NCBI GenBank assembly: GCA_022828145.1
Contig: JAJEJA010000072.1
Span: 1 to 64,000, forward strand
Source of the DNA: Candidatus Poribacteria bacterium
GTDB taxonomy: Bacteria > Poribacteria > WGA-4E > WGA-3G
DNA length: 64,000 nt
Reading direction: 5' to 3'
Both the position numbers and the translations under genes were made by a program. The notes under the pieces were generated by a model. It was not told the DNA's origin, did not search any database, and saw only the letters and a list, made by a program, of their open reading frames with translations. Shown here in pieces: positions 43,337 through 50,188 of the stretch; position 1 is the stretch's first letter, and every line of letters begins with the position of its first letter.

Positions 43337-43558
43337 CAGGTGTTAGTTGGGTAAACAACTAGCACCTGTATTGATTCGGATTGGAATGACTCGATTCGAC
43401 TTGATTTGGATTGAAATGGGACGAGTTAACCCGACTCGGCTCGCATTGTAGCAAAGGCTTGAAATGGCATGTAATGGTCTGGTTAGACTTGTCACATGGA
43501 CTTGAATCAAATTGTGCAATGCAAGGCATTAGATTTATTCTGATGCCTTGCATTTTTT
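43337..43558 (+). ncRNA. Candidate structured non-coding RNA, ~217 nt
   Basis: A strong promoter is followed by a 14-bp inverted repeat (ACAGGTGTTAGTTG at 43336-43349 with CAACTAGCACCTGT at 43356-43369; one pair is G-U). An interior of repeated purine-rich words follows (GATTCGGATTGGAATG near 43372, GATTTGGATTGAAATG near 43403, GAAATGG and AATGG later). It ends in an intrinsic terminator. No plus-strand frame with a ribosome-binding site fills it. I do not recognise it as 6S, tmRNA, RNase P or SRP RNA. The ends are inferred from promoter and terminator. Confidence 0.65.
43519..43558 (+). terminator. Intrinsic terminator of the candidate ncRNA
   Basis: ATGCAAGGCAT (43519-43529) pairs perfectly with ATGCCTTGCAT (43543-43553), followed by six T (43553-43558). 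Confidence 0.9.
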
Positions 43559-43620
43559 ACTTATTCCAATACTCTGTAATTATAACCTTAAAATATTCAA
43601 TTGTCAAATATAATTTCTGA

Positions 43621-43962
43621 TCAATGCGTGTTGTCTTCAAACCACTGATCAATCGTATCCCAGTCTGTATACCATCCCCAGACAAATTCCCATTCATGAT
43701 TTACTTTGATGTAGTATGAACCTGAGACTGTAAGTGATAAAAGAGTCCCATCACTTTGGACAATATTATATCTGACATAAACAACCTTTGCAGTGGCATC
43801 CTCATCACTTGCACCAGATTTTAATTCGCCCCATATTATGAAGCTGCCATCATAGTCGTAGTAGCTGTCTTGATAGACTGTCTGAAAAGTATCATGTGAT
43901 AGAACACTCGCTAAAGGCATCATCACATAAATTATAATCGTTGCGTAGATTAAATTTCTCAT
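43621..43962 (-). CDS. Small secreted protein, function unknown
   Basis: I do not recognise a family. The 113 residues start with a signal peptide (hydrophobic 3-20, cleavage likely near VLSHD). The mature part is acidic, rich in Tyr, Trp and Asp, and probably beta-rich (GSFIIWGELKSG, GSYYIKVNHEWEFVWGWYTDW). GGAGG lies upstream of the ATG. A perfect 8-bp hairpin (CGGATTTC/GAAATCCG, 43990-44009) is in its leader. It converges on the ncRNA. Confidence 0.7.
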   Translation of the reverse strand: MRNLIYATIIIYVMMPLASVLSHDTFQTVYQDSYYDYDGSFIIWGELKSGASDEDATAKVVYVRYNIVQSDGTLLSLTVSGSYYIKVNHEWEFVWGWYTDWDTIDQWFEDNTH

Positions 43963-44074
43963 TGTTGTAAAACCTCCTAAAAATAGTTGCGGATTTCAAC
44001 GGAAATCCGAGTTGATATTTACATGACATACTGGCATAATGCCATCGTGAAATGAATTTGAAGTTATCGTGAGT

Positions 44075-44246
44075 GTTTCAATTCCCTTCATGCGGGAAGA
44101 TCTTTATCAACGGGATTCTAATGGCTACCTTAGGTGATAGAATAGGTTTCAATTCCCTTCAAACGGGAAGGAATGCATTTATGAACTCAATACTGGAAAT
44201 GCAGCTATGAATAAATATGCGTTTCAATTCCCTTCAAACGGGAAGG
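44075..44246 (-). CRISPR. Three-repeat orphan CRISPR array
   Basis: Repeats at 44075-44099, 44146-44171 and 44221-44246 share GTTTCAATTCCCTTC...CGGGAAG and are separated by spacers of 46 and 49 nt. Read on the minus strand the repeat ends in GGGAATTGAAAC, the typical 3' end of many CRISPR repeats, with a TTCCC/GGGAA internal palindrome. The leftmost copy is degenerate (ATGC for AAAC), as expected at the leader-distal end, so the leader should lie to the right. No cas gene is in this window. Confidence 0.75.
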
Positions 44247-44309
44247 CATTGCTTCAGTGATATCGGATATCAAATCATTTCCATCTTGTAAATTAGGTCC
44301 GTTTTGCAT
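44205..44309 (-). CDS. Possible 34-residue peptide overlapping a CRISPR repeat
   Basis: The frame starts with ATG at 44309, preceded by AAGGAG with a 6-nt gap, and reads MQNGPNLQDGNDLISDI followed by TEAMPSRLKGIETHIYS. Residues encoded by the rightmost repeat are PSRLKGIET. The good ribosome-binding site is the only support. It could be the remnant of a gene into which the array grew, or a chance frame in the leader. Confidence 0.35.
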   Translation of the reverse strand: MQNGPNLQDGNDLISDITEAMPSRLKGIETHIYS

Positions 44310-44347
44310 GAGACGATCTCCTTATTGTAAATTACAAGGCACTATGA

Positions 44348-44379
44348 CCGACCGAAGATGTTCCAGCATCTTCGGTCGG
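44348..44379. terminator. Strong 13-bp hairpin right of the CRISPR
   Basis: CCGACCGAAGATG (44348-44360) and CATCTTCGGTCGG (44367-44379) pair perfectly around 6 nt. It lies just downstream of the leftward gene at 44451 and probably ends that transcript. A T-run (GCTTTTG) is found only on the plus-strand side. Confidence 0.6.
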
Positions 44380-44450
44380 CGTGCTTTTGTGAAACGTATT
44401 TATAGAATAACATGCGAACATTAGCATTGCAATTAAATTTGGTTGCGTTC

Positions 44451-45245
44451 TTAGTCGGTTACCAGTATCTGATAAGATCGATCTAGTGCTGTTCCGTCTA
44501 TAAGGTAAATTGTAACTGAAACGCTGTGCAACCCTTTATCCTTTGATGAAAAGCTGTGTGAAAGTGTTGTTGAGTATACATTGCTTGAAAAATTCCCAGT
44601 ATCTAAAGCAAAAGGCATGCTATCACTCATTGGATCTGTTAGGTCTTGAGGTATAAAATAGGCGTTAACATTCTTAATCGGTATACCTATTGCGTCTGTT
44701 GATATACTTATGGTATGCGTTTGATAGACACTGATTTGAGACTCGCCTGGCTGAATTGCTGCATCAGCTTTGGCTTGTTTCGCATCAGCTTCAGATTGTT
44801 TCGCTTCGTCTAATTTCTTTTTTGCATGGTCAAGATCTGTTTCGGCTTTTTCCAATGCTTTTTTTGCATCATCTATAGCTTTATAGTGTGATCTTATGGC
44901 TGCTATAGTGCCTGCTGTTACGCCCGCAGCATATCCAATTGCCATTGGCAATGGATTGCCTGATGCAAGAGATGATATTAAACCGAATATTAATCCTGTT
45001 TTACCTAATATAAATGCATTTGATGCAGCAGAACCGAGTAAATCATTATTTTCCTTTTCCTTAAGTGTATCTTCAGCTTGCTTTACGGCTTCGAATCTGT
45101 CTTTGTAAAGCTGATCTAAGTCCTCAACTGTTTTGTATACGTTGCCATCTACACAATGCGATATTGCTTTGTGTAAAGGTATAATGTGACATAAAACAAA
45201 GATAACTAATACGACTGTTGTGAATATGCGATTTTGTGTTCTCAT
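44451..45245 (-). CDS. Membrane/secreted protein with coiled coil and C-terminal beta domain, function unknown
   Basis: I do not recognise a family. The 264 residues have an N-terminal signal or anchor (about 8-28), a helical stretch, a small-residue hydrophobic hairpin (about 72-118, GKTGLIFGLISSLASG and AIGYAAGVTAGTIAAI) and a coiled coil (about 120-165). The C-terminal domain is beta-rich (about 170-264). It follows the protein at 45267 by 21 nt on the same strand, so the two are co-transcribed. Layout resembles the protein at 35220. It may be an envelope component; no enzyme motif is seen. Confidence 0.72.
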   Translation of the reverse strand: MRTQNRIFTTVVLVIFVLCHIIPLHKAISHCVDGNVYKTVEDLDQLYKDRFEAVKQAEDTLKEKENNDLLGSAASNAFILGKTGLIFGLISSLASGNPLPMAIGYAAGVTAGTIAAIRSHYKAIDDAKKALEKAETDLDHAKKKLDEAKQSEADAKQAKADAAIQPGESQISVYQTHTISISTDAIGIPIKNVNAYFIPQDLTDPMSDSMPFALDTGNFSSNVYSTTLSHSFSSKDKGLHSVSVTIYLIDGTALDRSYQILVTD

Positions 45246-45266
45246 GGTTCTGTAAATACTCCTTTA

Positions 45267-46055
45267 TTAAAAAGTTGGGCGTTGTGGCTTCTCTTTCTTA
45301 GCTTGTTCCAGTTCTGCATAATTCTTATCAACTTCAGCACGGATTTTATATGTTGCTGTCCATATAGCTTTATCTGATTCAAGTATGAATTCATAATCAT
45401 TAGCTATTTCTTCAAGTGATTTCGTTGTGCTGTGATTAGCAATGTCGTTGAAAAAAGACTCTAATTCATCGGCTTGTTCTGGATACTCTTTTATTGTCTC
45501 GGATTTTGCTAATTCTAATTCTTCGGGTGATAGGGTTTTGAAGATGCTAAGGATTGTTAATAACTTGGCATTAGCTGAGTCAATCTTTGCTTGTGTAAGT
45601 TCGCTTGATATGTCAATGCTTGCCATCCATCTATCTCGTGCTTTTCTTACTCTTGTTTCCCATGCCTTGTAAGCTTCATGATACGTCATGCCCTTATATA
45701 TCCCATCTTCATATCTGTAGTTGAAAAGATGTTTCTCGCCTGGTTTAAAGTATCGGTATATTTGCCCTTCAAACTCAATTCTTTCTCGTGCGATTCCGTT
45801 GCCATCCGTATAGGTGACTTTCTTAAATGGTTTATCGGTTACGCGATCTGGCTGGTCATGATTGCGTTTCACTTCAATGCTCGAATTAACCTCTGCAATC
45901 TTGCGTTGTTTAATCTGATTTGCCAGTTTTTCTACATCTTCTAATTGATGATTTAGTTCACGATGTTCTGCAAGTTCGTGTCGAATAAGGAACACAGCTG
46001 CAGTGCTAATTATCATGATGAGGATAGCAATCCCCCAGTAAATTTTGCGGTTCAT
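45267..46055 (-). CDS. Single-pass membrane protein with helical domain, function unknown
   Basis: The 262 residues begin with a transmembrane segment (about 6-25) and a coiled stretch, then a short beta segment (KKVTYTDGNGIARERIEFEGQ, about 80-100) and helices to the end. KAWETRVRKARDRWM recalls the Trp/Lys-rich helix of the protein at 36817. AAAAGGAGATC precedes the ATG. A TTGACA/TACATT promoter (46117-46145) and a 19-bp palindrome at the expected start of transcription lie upstream. The family is not recognised. Confidence 0.72.
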   Translation of the reverse strand: MNRKIYWGIAILIMIISTAAVFLIRHELAEHRELNHQLEDVEKLANQIKQRKIAEVNSSIEVKRNHDQPDRVTDKPFKKVTYTDGNGIARERIEFEGQIYRYFKPGEKHLFNYRYEDGIYKGMTYHEAYKAWETRVRKARDRWMASIDISSELTQAKIDSANAKLLTILSIFKTLSPEELELAKSETIKEYPEQADELESFFNDIANHSTTKSLEEIANDYEFILESDKAIWTATYKIRAEVDKNYAELEQAKKEKPQRPTF

Positions 46056-46092
46056 TTTGATCTCCTTTTAATACTTAATGATTGAAATTCAA

Positions 46093-46111
46093 AAGTGCTA
46101 CACTAGCACTT
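46093..46111. promoter_or_regulatory. 19-bp palindrome (copy 1), operator-like
   Basis: AAGTGCTACACTAGCACTT: perfect 8-bp arms around CAC. It sits just downstream of the -10 box of the leftward 45267 gene. The same 19 nt recur at 48877-48895, again upstream of a leftward gene. Confidence 0.7.
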
Positions 46112-46116
46112 TGATT

Positions 46117-46145
46117 AATGTATCATGAAATAAATATAGTGTCAA
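46117..46145 (-). promoter_or_regulatory. Promoter of the 45267-44451 operon
   Basis: On the minus strand TTGACA (46145-46140), 17 nt, TACATT (46122-46117). The 19-bp palindrome overlaps the expected start region. Confidence 0.65.
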
Positions 46146-46153
46146 GGATATTT

Positions 46154-46372
46154 TTAATTAAGCACATATTCTATAACACAAGCTATCGCAAGAACAATCA
46201 ATATCACGATGATGGATATTGTCCATCCCTTAGTGAAAAACTCTTTTGGGTCATTCATTTTTAATATTCTATATATAAACCAGATTGAAAGCATCACGAA
46301 TAAAAACAGTATCGGATATTTTCCAATAGTATAAATAAAGGTTGATGCCATCGCCAAAAACATGTGTATCAT
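46154..46372 (-). CDS. Small two-segment membrane protein
   Basis: The 72 residues contain two or three hydrophobic segments (about 4-14, 18-36 and 50-70) joined by a charged loop KMNDPKEFFTKGW. Function is unknown. It starts 7 nt after the stop of the 51-codon membrane protein at 46380, suggesting one transcript. It might be a subunit-like or anti-phage small membrane protein, but nothing in the sequence shows that. Confidence 0.6.
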   Translation of the reverse strand: MIHMFLAMASTFIYTIGKYPILFLFVMLSIWFIYRILKMNDPKEFFTKGWTISIIVILIVLAIACVIEYVLN

Positions 46373-46379
46373 ATCACAC

Positions 46380-46535
46380 CTAAATCAATCTCATCATAAG
46401 GATGATTAATATTGCAATTATGAATATTAGGATATTGGCTTTTAAGTTATTCGATTCTCCCCTTCTATTTAGAAACCATATTGTTAATATTAGTAATAGA
46501 AACAACTCTTCAAAAATTGTCAAAAATCCGACCAT
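46380..46535 (-). CDS. 51-residue two-segment membrane protein
   Basis: The minus strand reads MVGFLTIFEELFLLLILTIW and continues FLNRRGESNNLK, then a second hydrophobic segment (ANILIFIIAILIILMMRLI) to a TAG. GGGGG lies 7 nt upstream of the ATG. It overlaps nothing and is directly followed by the 46154 gene. It is too short for most gene finders, but the hydrophobic-charged-hydrophobic pattern looks real. Confidence 0.55.
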   Translation of the reverse strand: MVGFLTIFEELFLLLILTIWFLNRRGESNNLKANILIFIIAILIILMMRLI

Positions 46536-46553
46536 AACATGCCCCCATTTGAT

Positions 46554-46582
46554 TTGATTTTATGTTGATGTTTTGGTAATAT
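46554..46582 (+). promoter_or_regulatory. TTGATTTTAT-type promoter, copy A
   Basis: TTGATT (46554-46559), 17 nt, TAATAT (46577-46582). The same arrangement with TTGATTTTAT at the -35 occurs at 46865 and 48218, each before a rightward small gene. Confidence 0.65.
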
Positions 46583-46613
46583 GATAACACAAAATTTTCA
46601 AAGGAGCAATGTA

Positions 46614-46811
46614 ATGCAATCAGAAATTAATGAAGATATTACAAAAGAGGTCAGGGAGTTAAATAATATGCTTTCTGATTTTATTAGTAGAGTCGAGCCT
46701 ATACTAGAACAACTTACTGAGCAAATTACAAAACAGTCGCAACCTCTCAAGTTCGGAAGAGAAGTTCGCAACGTTAAATTCGATCCCGAAAAAAATTGTT
46801 ATGTCGACTAA
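46614..46811 (+). CDS. Small helical protein, function unknown
   Basis: The 65-residue protein is mostly one amphipathic helix (EDITKEVRELNNMLSDFIS, then RVEPILEQLTEQITKQ) with a short beta-like tail. I start at 46614 because AAGGAG lies 7 nt upstream; an earlier in-frame ATG at 46581 lies within the -10 box. It could oligomerise through the helix. The family is unknown. Confidence 0.6.
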   Translation: MQSEINEDITKEVRELNNMLSDFISRVEPILEQLTEQITKQSQPLKFGREVRNVKFDPEKNCYVD

Positions 46812-46864
46812 TGATGATTGATACTTAGCAATAGCACGATTGTTATATGCAGCCTTCAGTTGAG

Positions 46865-46893
46865 TTGATTTTATTACGAGGATTTTGTAATAT
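46865..46893 (+). promoter_or_regulatory. TTGATTTTAT-type promoter, copy B
   Basis: TTGATT (46865-46870), 17 nt, TAATAT (46888-46893). Its 5' end resembles copy A. Confidence 0.65.
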
Positions 46894-46925
46894 AATACAA
46901 AAATTTTAATTAAGGAATGAGTACA

Positions 46926-47231
46926 ATGCAATCAATTAATACATCTCCAGAATATAGTAAATGGGATGATCCTTTACTGCCGTTAAATTGTCAAGATCCG
47001 ACAATGGAAATGATATTAGGAACACATGGAAATATAGTCAGGGCAATACTTAAATTAACAGCAAATCAGATCATTCAATTCCAGCAGGGGAAAATTGAAT
47101 TAACAGATCTTCTGAATCTATCTAATCTTGATGAGCATGAAAAAGCTGATTTGCTATACTCTATAATGCATAAAAACCCTGAGGTTTTATCTATTAATCC
47201 TGAGTTATCAGATTTTTTTGGTATGAGTTAA
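46926..47231 (+). CDS. Small acidic helical protein, function unknown
   Basis: The 101-residue product has a proline-rich start (SPEYSKWDDPLLPLN), then helices with TANQIIQFQQGKIELTDLL and DEHEKADLLYSIM. I start at the ATG at 46926, 9 nt after AAGGA; another ATG sits at 46917. It overlaps the convergent gene at 47194 by 38 nt at the 3' ends. No family is recognised. Confidence 0.6.
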   Translation: MQSINTSPEYSKWDDPLLPLNCQDPTMEMILGTHGNIVRAILKLTANQIIQFQQGKIELTDLLNLSNLDEHEKADLLYSIMHKNPEVLSINPELSDFFGMS

Positions 47232-47535
47232 TAATATCTATACATTTATTCATCATTGAGATTAATTCATCTGCAGTTTTATGCTTGATGTCTATATTAG
47301 ATTCAGTTTTCAAAATCTCATATTTACATGCTATCCAATAAACCATAGATATAAAATCTGGATTTTCTGTGTCTGCTTTCATTGATGACTCAAATGAATC
47401 GATTGCATCTTGGTAATTGCTGCTGACCATCTCATGTATTCCAATTGTCTTAAACTTAAAAATATTCATCAATTTAACCATTGAACTCTCTAATTCACTG
47501 TTTTCATGATTTGAATTATTTTTATCCATTTTCAT
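47194..47535 (-). CDS. Small TPR-like helical protein
   Basis: The 113 residues look like two to three helical hairpins; SNYQDAIDSFESSMKADTENP near 39-59 fits a single tetratricopeptide motif. GAGGAG lies 5 nt before the ATG. It is the last gene of a leftward operon with 47672 and 47546. Function unknown; the TPR-like part suggests protein binding. Confidence 0.6.
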   Translation of the reverse strand: MKMDKNNSNHENSELESSMVKLMNIFKFKTIGIHEMVSSNYQDAIDSFESSMKADTENPDFISMVYWIACKYEILKTESNIDIKHKTADELISMMNKCIDIINSYQKNLITQD

Positions 47536-47545
47536 AATTTCTCCT

Positions 47546-47668
47546 CTATAATTTATCTAATATTCGGCATATAATAATTATTGAAAACAGTCCGACAAAG
47601 AACAGTATCGGATGGTTTCCAATAACAAAACTCAGACATATTGTGATCATCAAAATCATTCCACACAT
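47546..47668 (-). CDS. 40-residue hydrophobic membrane peptide
   Basis: The minus strand reads MCGMILMITICLSFVIGNHP and then ILFFVGLFSIIIICRILDKL to a stop, that is two hydrophobic segments around a GNHP turn. It starts 3 nt after the stop of 47672 and ends 10 nt before 47194, so it fits tightly within an operon. The ribosome-binding site is weak, so it may be translated by coupling. Confidence 0.5.
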   Translation of the reverse strand: MCGMILMITICLSFVIGNHPILFFVGLFSIIIICRILDKL

Positions 47669-47671
47669 TAT

Positions 47672-48184
47672 TTAACTACCAATTGTAAATATCTTTTTGA
47701 TAGTATCAATTGTTTTATTCTTTCCGCGAACAGATAATGTCCCTTCATCAATATTAGCTTCAAGACTGATCTTTCTATCGTTTTTATGTATTTCAATAAA
47801 ACCCCGAAGGAATGTGCTGAATAATCCCATTACTGTTTGCCGAGCTGCTATAACTATTCTATACTTATCATCATTGTGATAATGGTTAATATGCAACATA
47901 CCCCCATCACTACCTGAGCATATATTTACAAATCCATCATCTCCTGAGACAGTGATCTCTCCCCCATCTTCATCCCTTCCAATTTTAACTACATCTGAAT
48001 ATTCGGAATCATATATAGTTATAATAGGTTGACCATCACTGTCGAATATACCATTCCTCCTTCCAATGCGTGCTACAATGTTATTATCATCATCTAAAAT
48101 TTCAATCTCACGAACTCGTATCTTATTTTGTATCTCTACATCATTTTCAATTTTCATGATTTGTATCTGCCTTAATTTTAACAT
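47672..48184 (-). CDS. Beta-rich repeat protein, function unknown
   Basis: The 170-residue product is made of short beta-strand-like units with Asp/Gly turns (EILDDDNNIVARIGRRNG, IFDSDGQPIITIYDSEYSD, VVKIGRDEDGGEITVSGDDG, FVNICSGSDGGMLHIN, FIEIHKNDRKISLEA), resembling a beta-helix or beta-solenoid. No signal peptide. I start at the ATG at 48184 with GGGG 7 nt upstream; MKIENDVE (48151) is an alternative. It heads the operon 47672-47546-47194. Such proteins often occur near surface or phage-related genes, but no evidence here ties it to either. Confidence 0.6.
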   Translation of the reverse strand: MLKLRQIQIMKIENDVEIQNKIRVREIEILDDDNNIVARIGRRNGIFDSDGQPIITIYDSEYSDVVKIGRDEDGGEITVSGDDGFVNICSGSDGGMLHINHYHNDDKYRIVIAARQTVMGLFSTFLRGFIEIHKNDRKISLEANIDEGTLSVRGKNKTIDTIKKIFTIGS

Positions 48185-48217
48185 ATTCAAACCCCATTTT
48201 ATTCATGGGATATTCAC

Positions 48218-48246
48218 TTGATTTTATACTGATTTTACGGTAAGTT
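48218..48246 (+). promoter_or_regulatory. TTGATTTTAT-type promoter, copy C
   Basis: TTGATT (48218-48223), 17 nt, TAAGTT (48241-48246); the -10 is weaker than in copies A and B. Confidence 0.5.
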
Positions 48247-48276
48247 GTAGCAAATTACTAAAGGAGATTTACAACA

Positions 48277-48579
48277 ATGTCATTTTTACCAAATGGATTA
48301 CAATCAGAAATAAAACCAGAGCCAAAACCAGTATATGATGGATCTGATGTTATCTGTAATTCATGCCACAGATCGTGGCGAGATATTGAAAAAGAAAGAT
48401 CCATCAACTCCTGTAAAACTTATATTAAACTTTGTGAAGAATATGAGAATTTTCCACCTCCATACGACCCTATTGCAGATGAAGCTATGGCTTATATGAT
48501 TCGACGCGCTGCAAGATCAGAGTTAGAAGAATTTAAGTCATCTGGTGTCTGTTCCATGTGCTCTTCGCATTCTAATTAA
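48277..48579 (+). CDS. Small zinc-ribbon-like protein, function unknown
   Basis: The 100 residues contain CNSC near 27-30 and CSMC near 93-96, which together could bind one zinc ion and bring the ends together. Between them is a Lys/Glu-rich helical region with a further Cys pair. CAACAATG is preceded by AAAGGAG. It overlaps the convergent gene at 48538 by 42 nt. No family is recognised. Confidence 0.6.
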   Translation: MSFLPNGLQSEIKPEPKPVYDGSDVICNSCHRSWRDIEKERSINSCKTYIKLCEEYENFPPPYDPIADEAMAYMIRRAARSELEEFKSSGVCSMCSSHSN

Positions 48580-48828
48580 TTCTTCACTAACTAAATGCAA
48601 TTCGTCTGCAACCTTTTCAAGATTCGACACTGATACATCTCCTAATTTATCAGTGCCGAATCTTATTTTAATTATTTCTATGTAAAGAATTGGAATAGGT
48701 GCATCAGGCCTTCTTTTCAAGATATCCTGAAAAAGTTTATAGCATTCTTGATATTGACCTTCTTTATACAATTGGATTCCGTGCCGTATAGGCTGACCAT
48801 TCTGCGCTTCGATTAATGGATTATTCAT
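48538..48828 (-). CDS. Small TPR-like helical protein
   Basis: The 96-residue protein has one TPR-like unit (GIQLYKEGQYQECYKLFQDI near 17-36) followed by helices. AAAAGGAG lies upstream of the ATG with a somewhat long spacing. The second copy of the 19-bp palindrome lies about 49 nt upstream of its start. It overlaps the rightward 48277 gene tail-to-tail. Similar in kind to 47194 and 49820. Confidence 0.6.
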   Translation of the reverse strand: MNNPLIEAQNGQPIRHGIQLYKEGQYQECYKLFQDILKRRPDAPIPILYIEIIKIRFGTDKLGDVSVSNLEKVADELHLVSEELIRMRRAHGTDTR

Positions 48829-48876
48829 AAATTATGTATCTCCTTTTAATAAGCTGTTAGTTATTCTGACATCCCA

Positions 48877-48895
48877 AAGTGCTACACTAGCACTT
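48877..48895. promoter_or_regulatory. 19-bp palindrome (copy 2), operator-like
   Basis: Identical 19 nt to 46093-46111, including the CAC centre, and again upstream of a leftward gene. No clear -35/-10 pair was found beside it. Confidence 0.65.
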
Positions 48896-49007
48896 TTCAG
48901 ATTTCATTATCCTTGTAGATTACATAGCAATTACAGTGCAAATCCGAAGGACTTACACCGTAATATATTCTGATAAATTAATTATGAAATTGACTTAATT
49001 ATTTAAT

Positions 49008-49487
49008 TCACGGAATTTCATCAACAGTTTCATCGCTTGGGACAGGTGGCACTCTGTCGATCTTCCATGTGCCATCTTCTTGTTTGTGGGCAATAAAATC
49101 CCATGATTCATCTTGCATTATATCTATTAAAGGTGTTGCATCTACAACATCGCCACCCTCTTCAAACTGAATTACACTGATTGATCCATATAGTACACGA
49201 TGCCTTTCTACTTTAAATTGAAAATCAGTGCCTTCCATAATGCATGAATCGCCTATTGAAAGGATATCGCCAACTCTGCAAATTCCATCATCTTTGTCAG
49301 TATCCCCATTATCGCCTGCACCAATTTCATTTGATTGATCATTGATTGCATCCGAATTATTTTCCATATCATCCATACTTGATCCAGTGCTGCTAACCCT
49401 TGATGCAATTGAAGCTGGGTCCTCACTACAACCAATCATAACAGCTGCAATGATCGATAATAGGATAAGTTTCCTTAAAACAAACAT
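49008..49487 (-). CDS. Lipoprotein, function unknown
   Basis: The 159-residue product starts with a lipoprotein signal (MFVLRKLILLSIIAAVMIGC), with the lipobox ending in Cys20 after VMIG. A long Asp/Asn/Ser-rich linker (about 25-70) tethers a small C-terminal domain (about 72-159) with two Cys. I start at 49487 with GGAGG 7 nt upstream; the longer frame to 49568 has no site. It should sit in the inner or outer membrane facing the periplasm. Confidence 0.72.
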   Translation of the reverse strand: MFVLRKLILLSIIAAVMIGCSEDPASIASRVSSTGSSMDDMENNSDAINDQSNEIGAGDNGDTDKDDGICRVGDILSIGDSCIMEGTDFQFKVERHRVLYGSISVIQFEEGGDVVDATPLIDIMQDESWDFIAHKQEDGTWKIDRVPPVPSDETVDEIP

Positions 49488-49631
49488 GCCGATTCCTCCA
49501 TTCAGATAAGGAATAGCTGCTATCCCCCGCCAATAAAGAATCGACACTTCTGCAAATCTAATTGTCATTTAAGTACTTGAGGTCCTGACATGAATTGTTT
49601 AGTAGGTCCGATTACGTACTGTAATAAATAT

Positions 49632-49660
49632 TTGACAATTCAATTTTCATGTGATACAAT
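49632..49660 (+). promoter_or_regulatory. Sigma-70-type promoter before the 49820 gene
   Basis: TTGACA (49632-49637), 17 nt, TACAAT (49655-49660). The leader is about 150 nt and includes a hairpin. Confidence 0.75.
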
Positions 49661-49706
49661 TAAATATAGCAAGGGATAGCAAAAAACTATTCCGTTGTTA
49701 CAAACT

Positions 49707-49743
49707 ATTGCAGGATTATCTTTAGCGAGGATTGTCCTGCAAT
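49707..49743 (+). promoter_or_regulatory. Leader hairpin before the 49820 gene
   Basis: ATTGCAGGA (49707-49715) pairs perfectly with TCCTGCAAT (49735-49743) around a 19-nt loop. It lies 76 nt before the ATG. It has no T-run and so is not a simple terminator. Confidence 0.6.
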
Positions 49744-49819
49744 TTCACATGCATAATTATAAAATATATTTTGAAATTTGTCAAGCTAAAAGTTAAAAAA
49801 TTTGAGAGGTAAGATAAAT

Positions 49820-50188
49820 ATGCATATCAGAGATTTATTGGAAACGCTTCAATACTTAGAAGGATCTAAAGACATCTACACCTTCAATAATAAAGGTGTG
49901 GATTGTTGCAAGGACGGATTTTTTAATAAAGCTATAGGAAAGTTTAACTTTGCTATTACTTCTATATCAAAAGATAATGATTGCATGCCACTCGAAATTG
50001 AACTTGCAACTGTATATTATAACCTAGCAATCACAAAGATTATATCTGCATGCTTTGATCTCAATCACTCAGTAACTATATCTGTAAAATCTGAATTCAA
50101 ATCAGGCGATGATTTTAAAAATAGATTAGAAATCATCGAGAATGCAATCAAGCAAATCCATCAGCTTAATCCGACTAAGAACATCTAG
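49820..50188 (+). CDS. Small TPR-like helical protein
   Basis: The 122 residues include an N-terminal helix and two TPR-like helical hairpins (NNKGVDCCKDGFFNKAIGKF near 24-43; IELATVYYNLAITKI near 60-74). I start at the ATG at 49820, 10 nt after GAGAGG; a TTG at 49802 also opens the frame. It overlaps the convergent gene at 50126 by 63 nt. Function unknown; it probably mediates protein contacts. Confidence 0.6.
   Translation: MHIRDLLETLQYLEGSKDIYTFNNKGVDCCKDGFFNKAIGKFNFAITSISKDNDCMPLEIELATVYYNLAITKIISACFDLNHSVTISVKSEFKSGDDFKNRLEIIENAIKQIHQLNPTKNI

Larger units (their letters stand above)
49488..49819. other. Divergent intergenic region with promoter and leader hairpin
   Basis: About 330 nt between the leftward lipoprotein gene and the rightward 49820 gene. 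It contains the 49632-49660 promoter and the 49707-49743 hairpin. AGTAC/GTACT words flank 49574-49618 loosely. No ORF is supported. Confidence 0.5.

Noticed and set aside
43359..43553. Minus-strand frame with SSHFNPNQ-type repeats
   Set aside because: It is the antisense of the candidate ncRNA; the repeats come from the RNA's own repeated words, and no start site is present.
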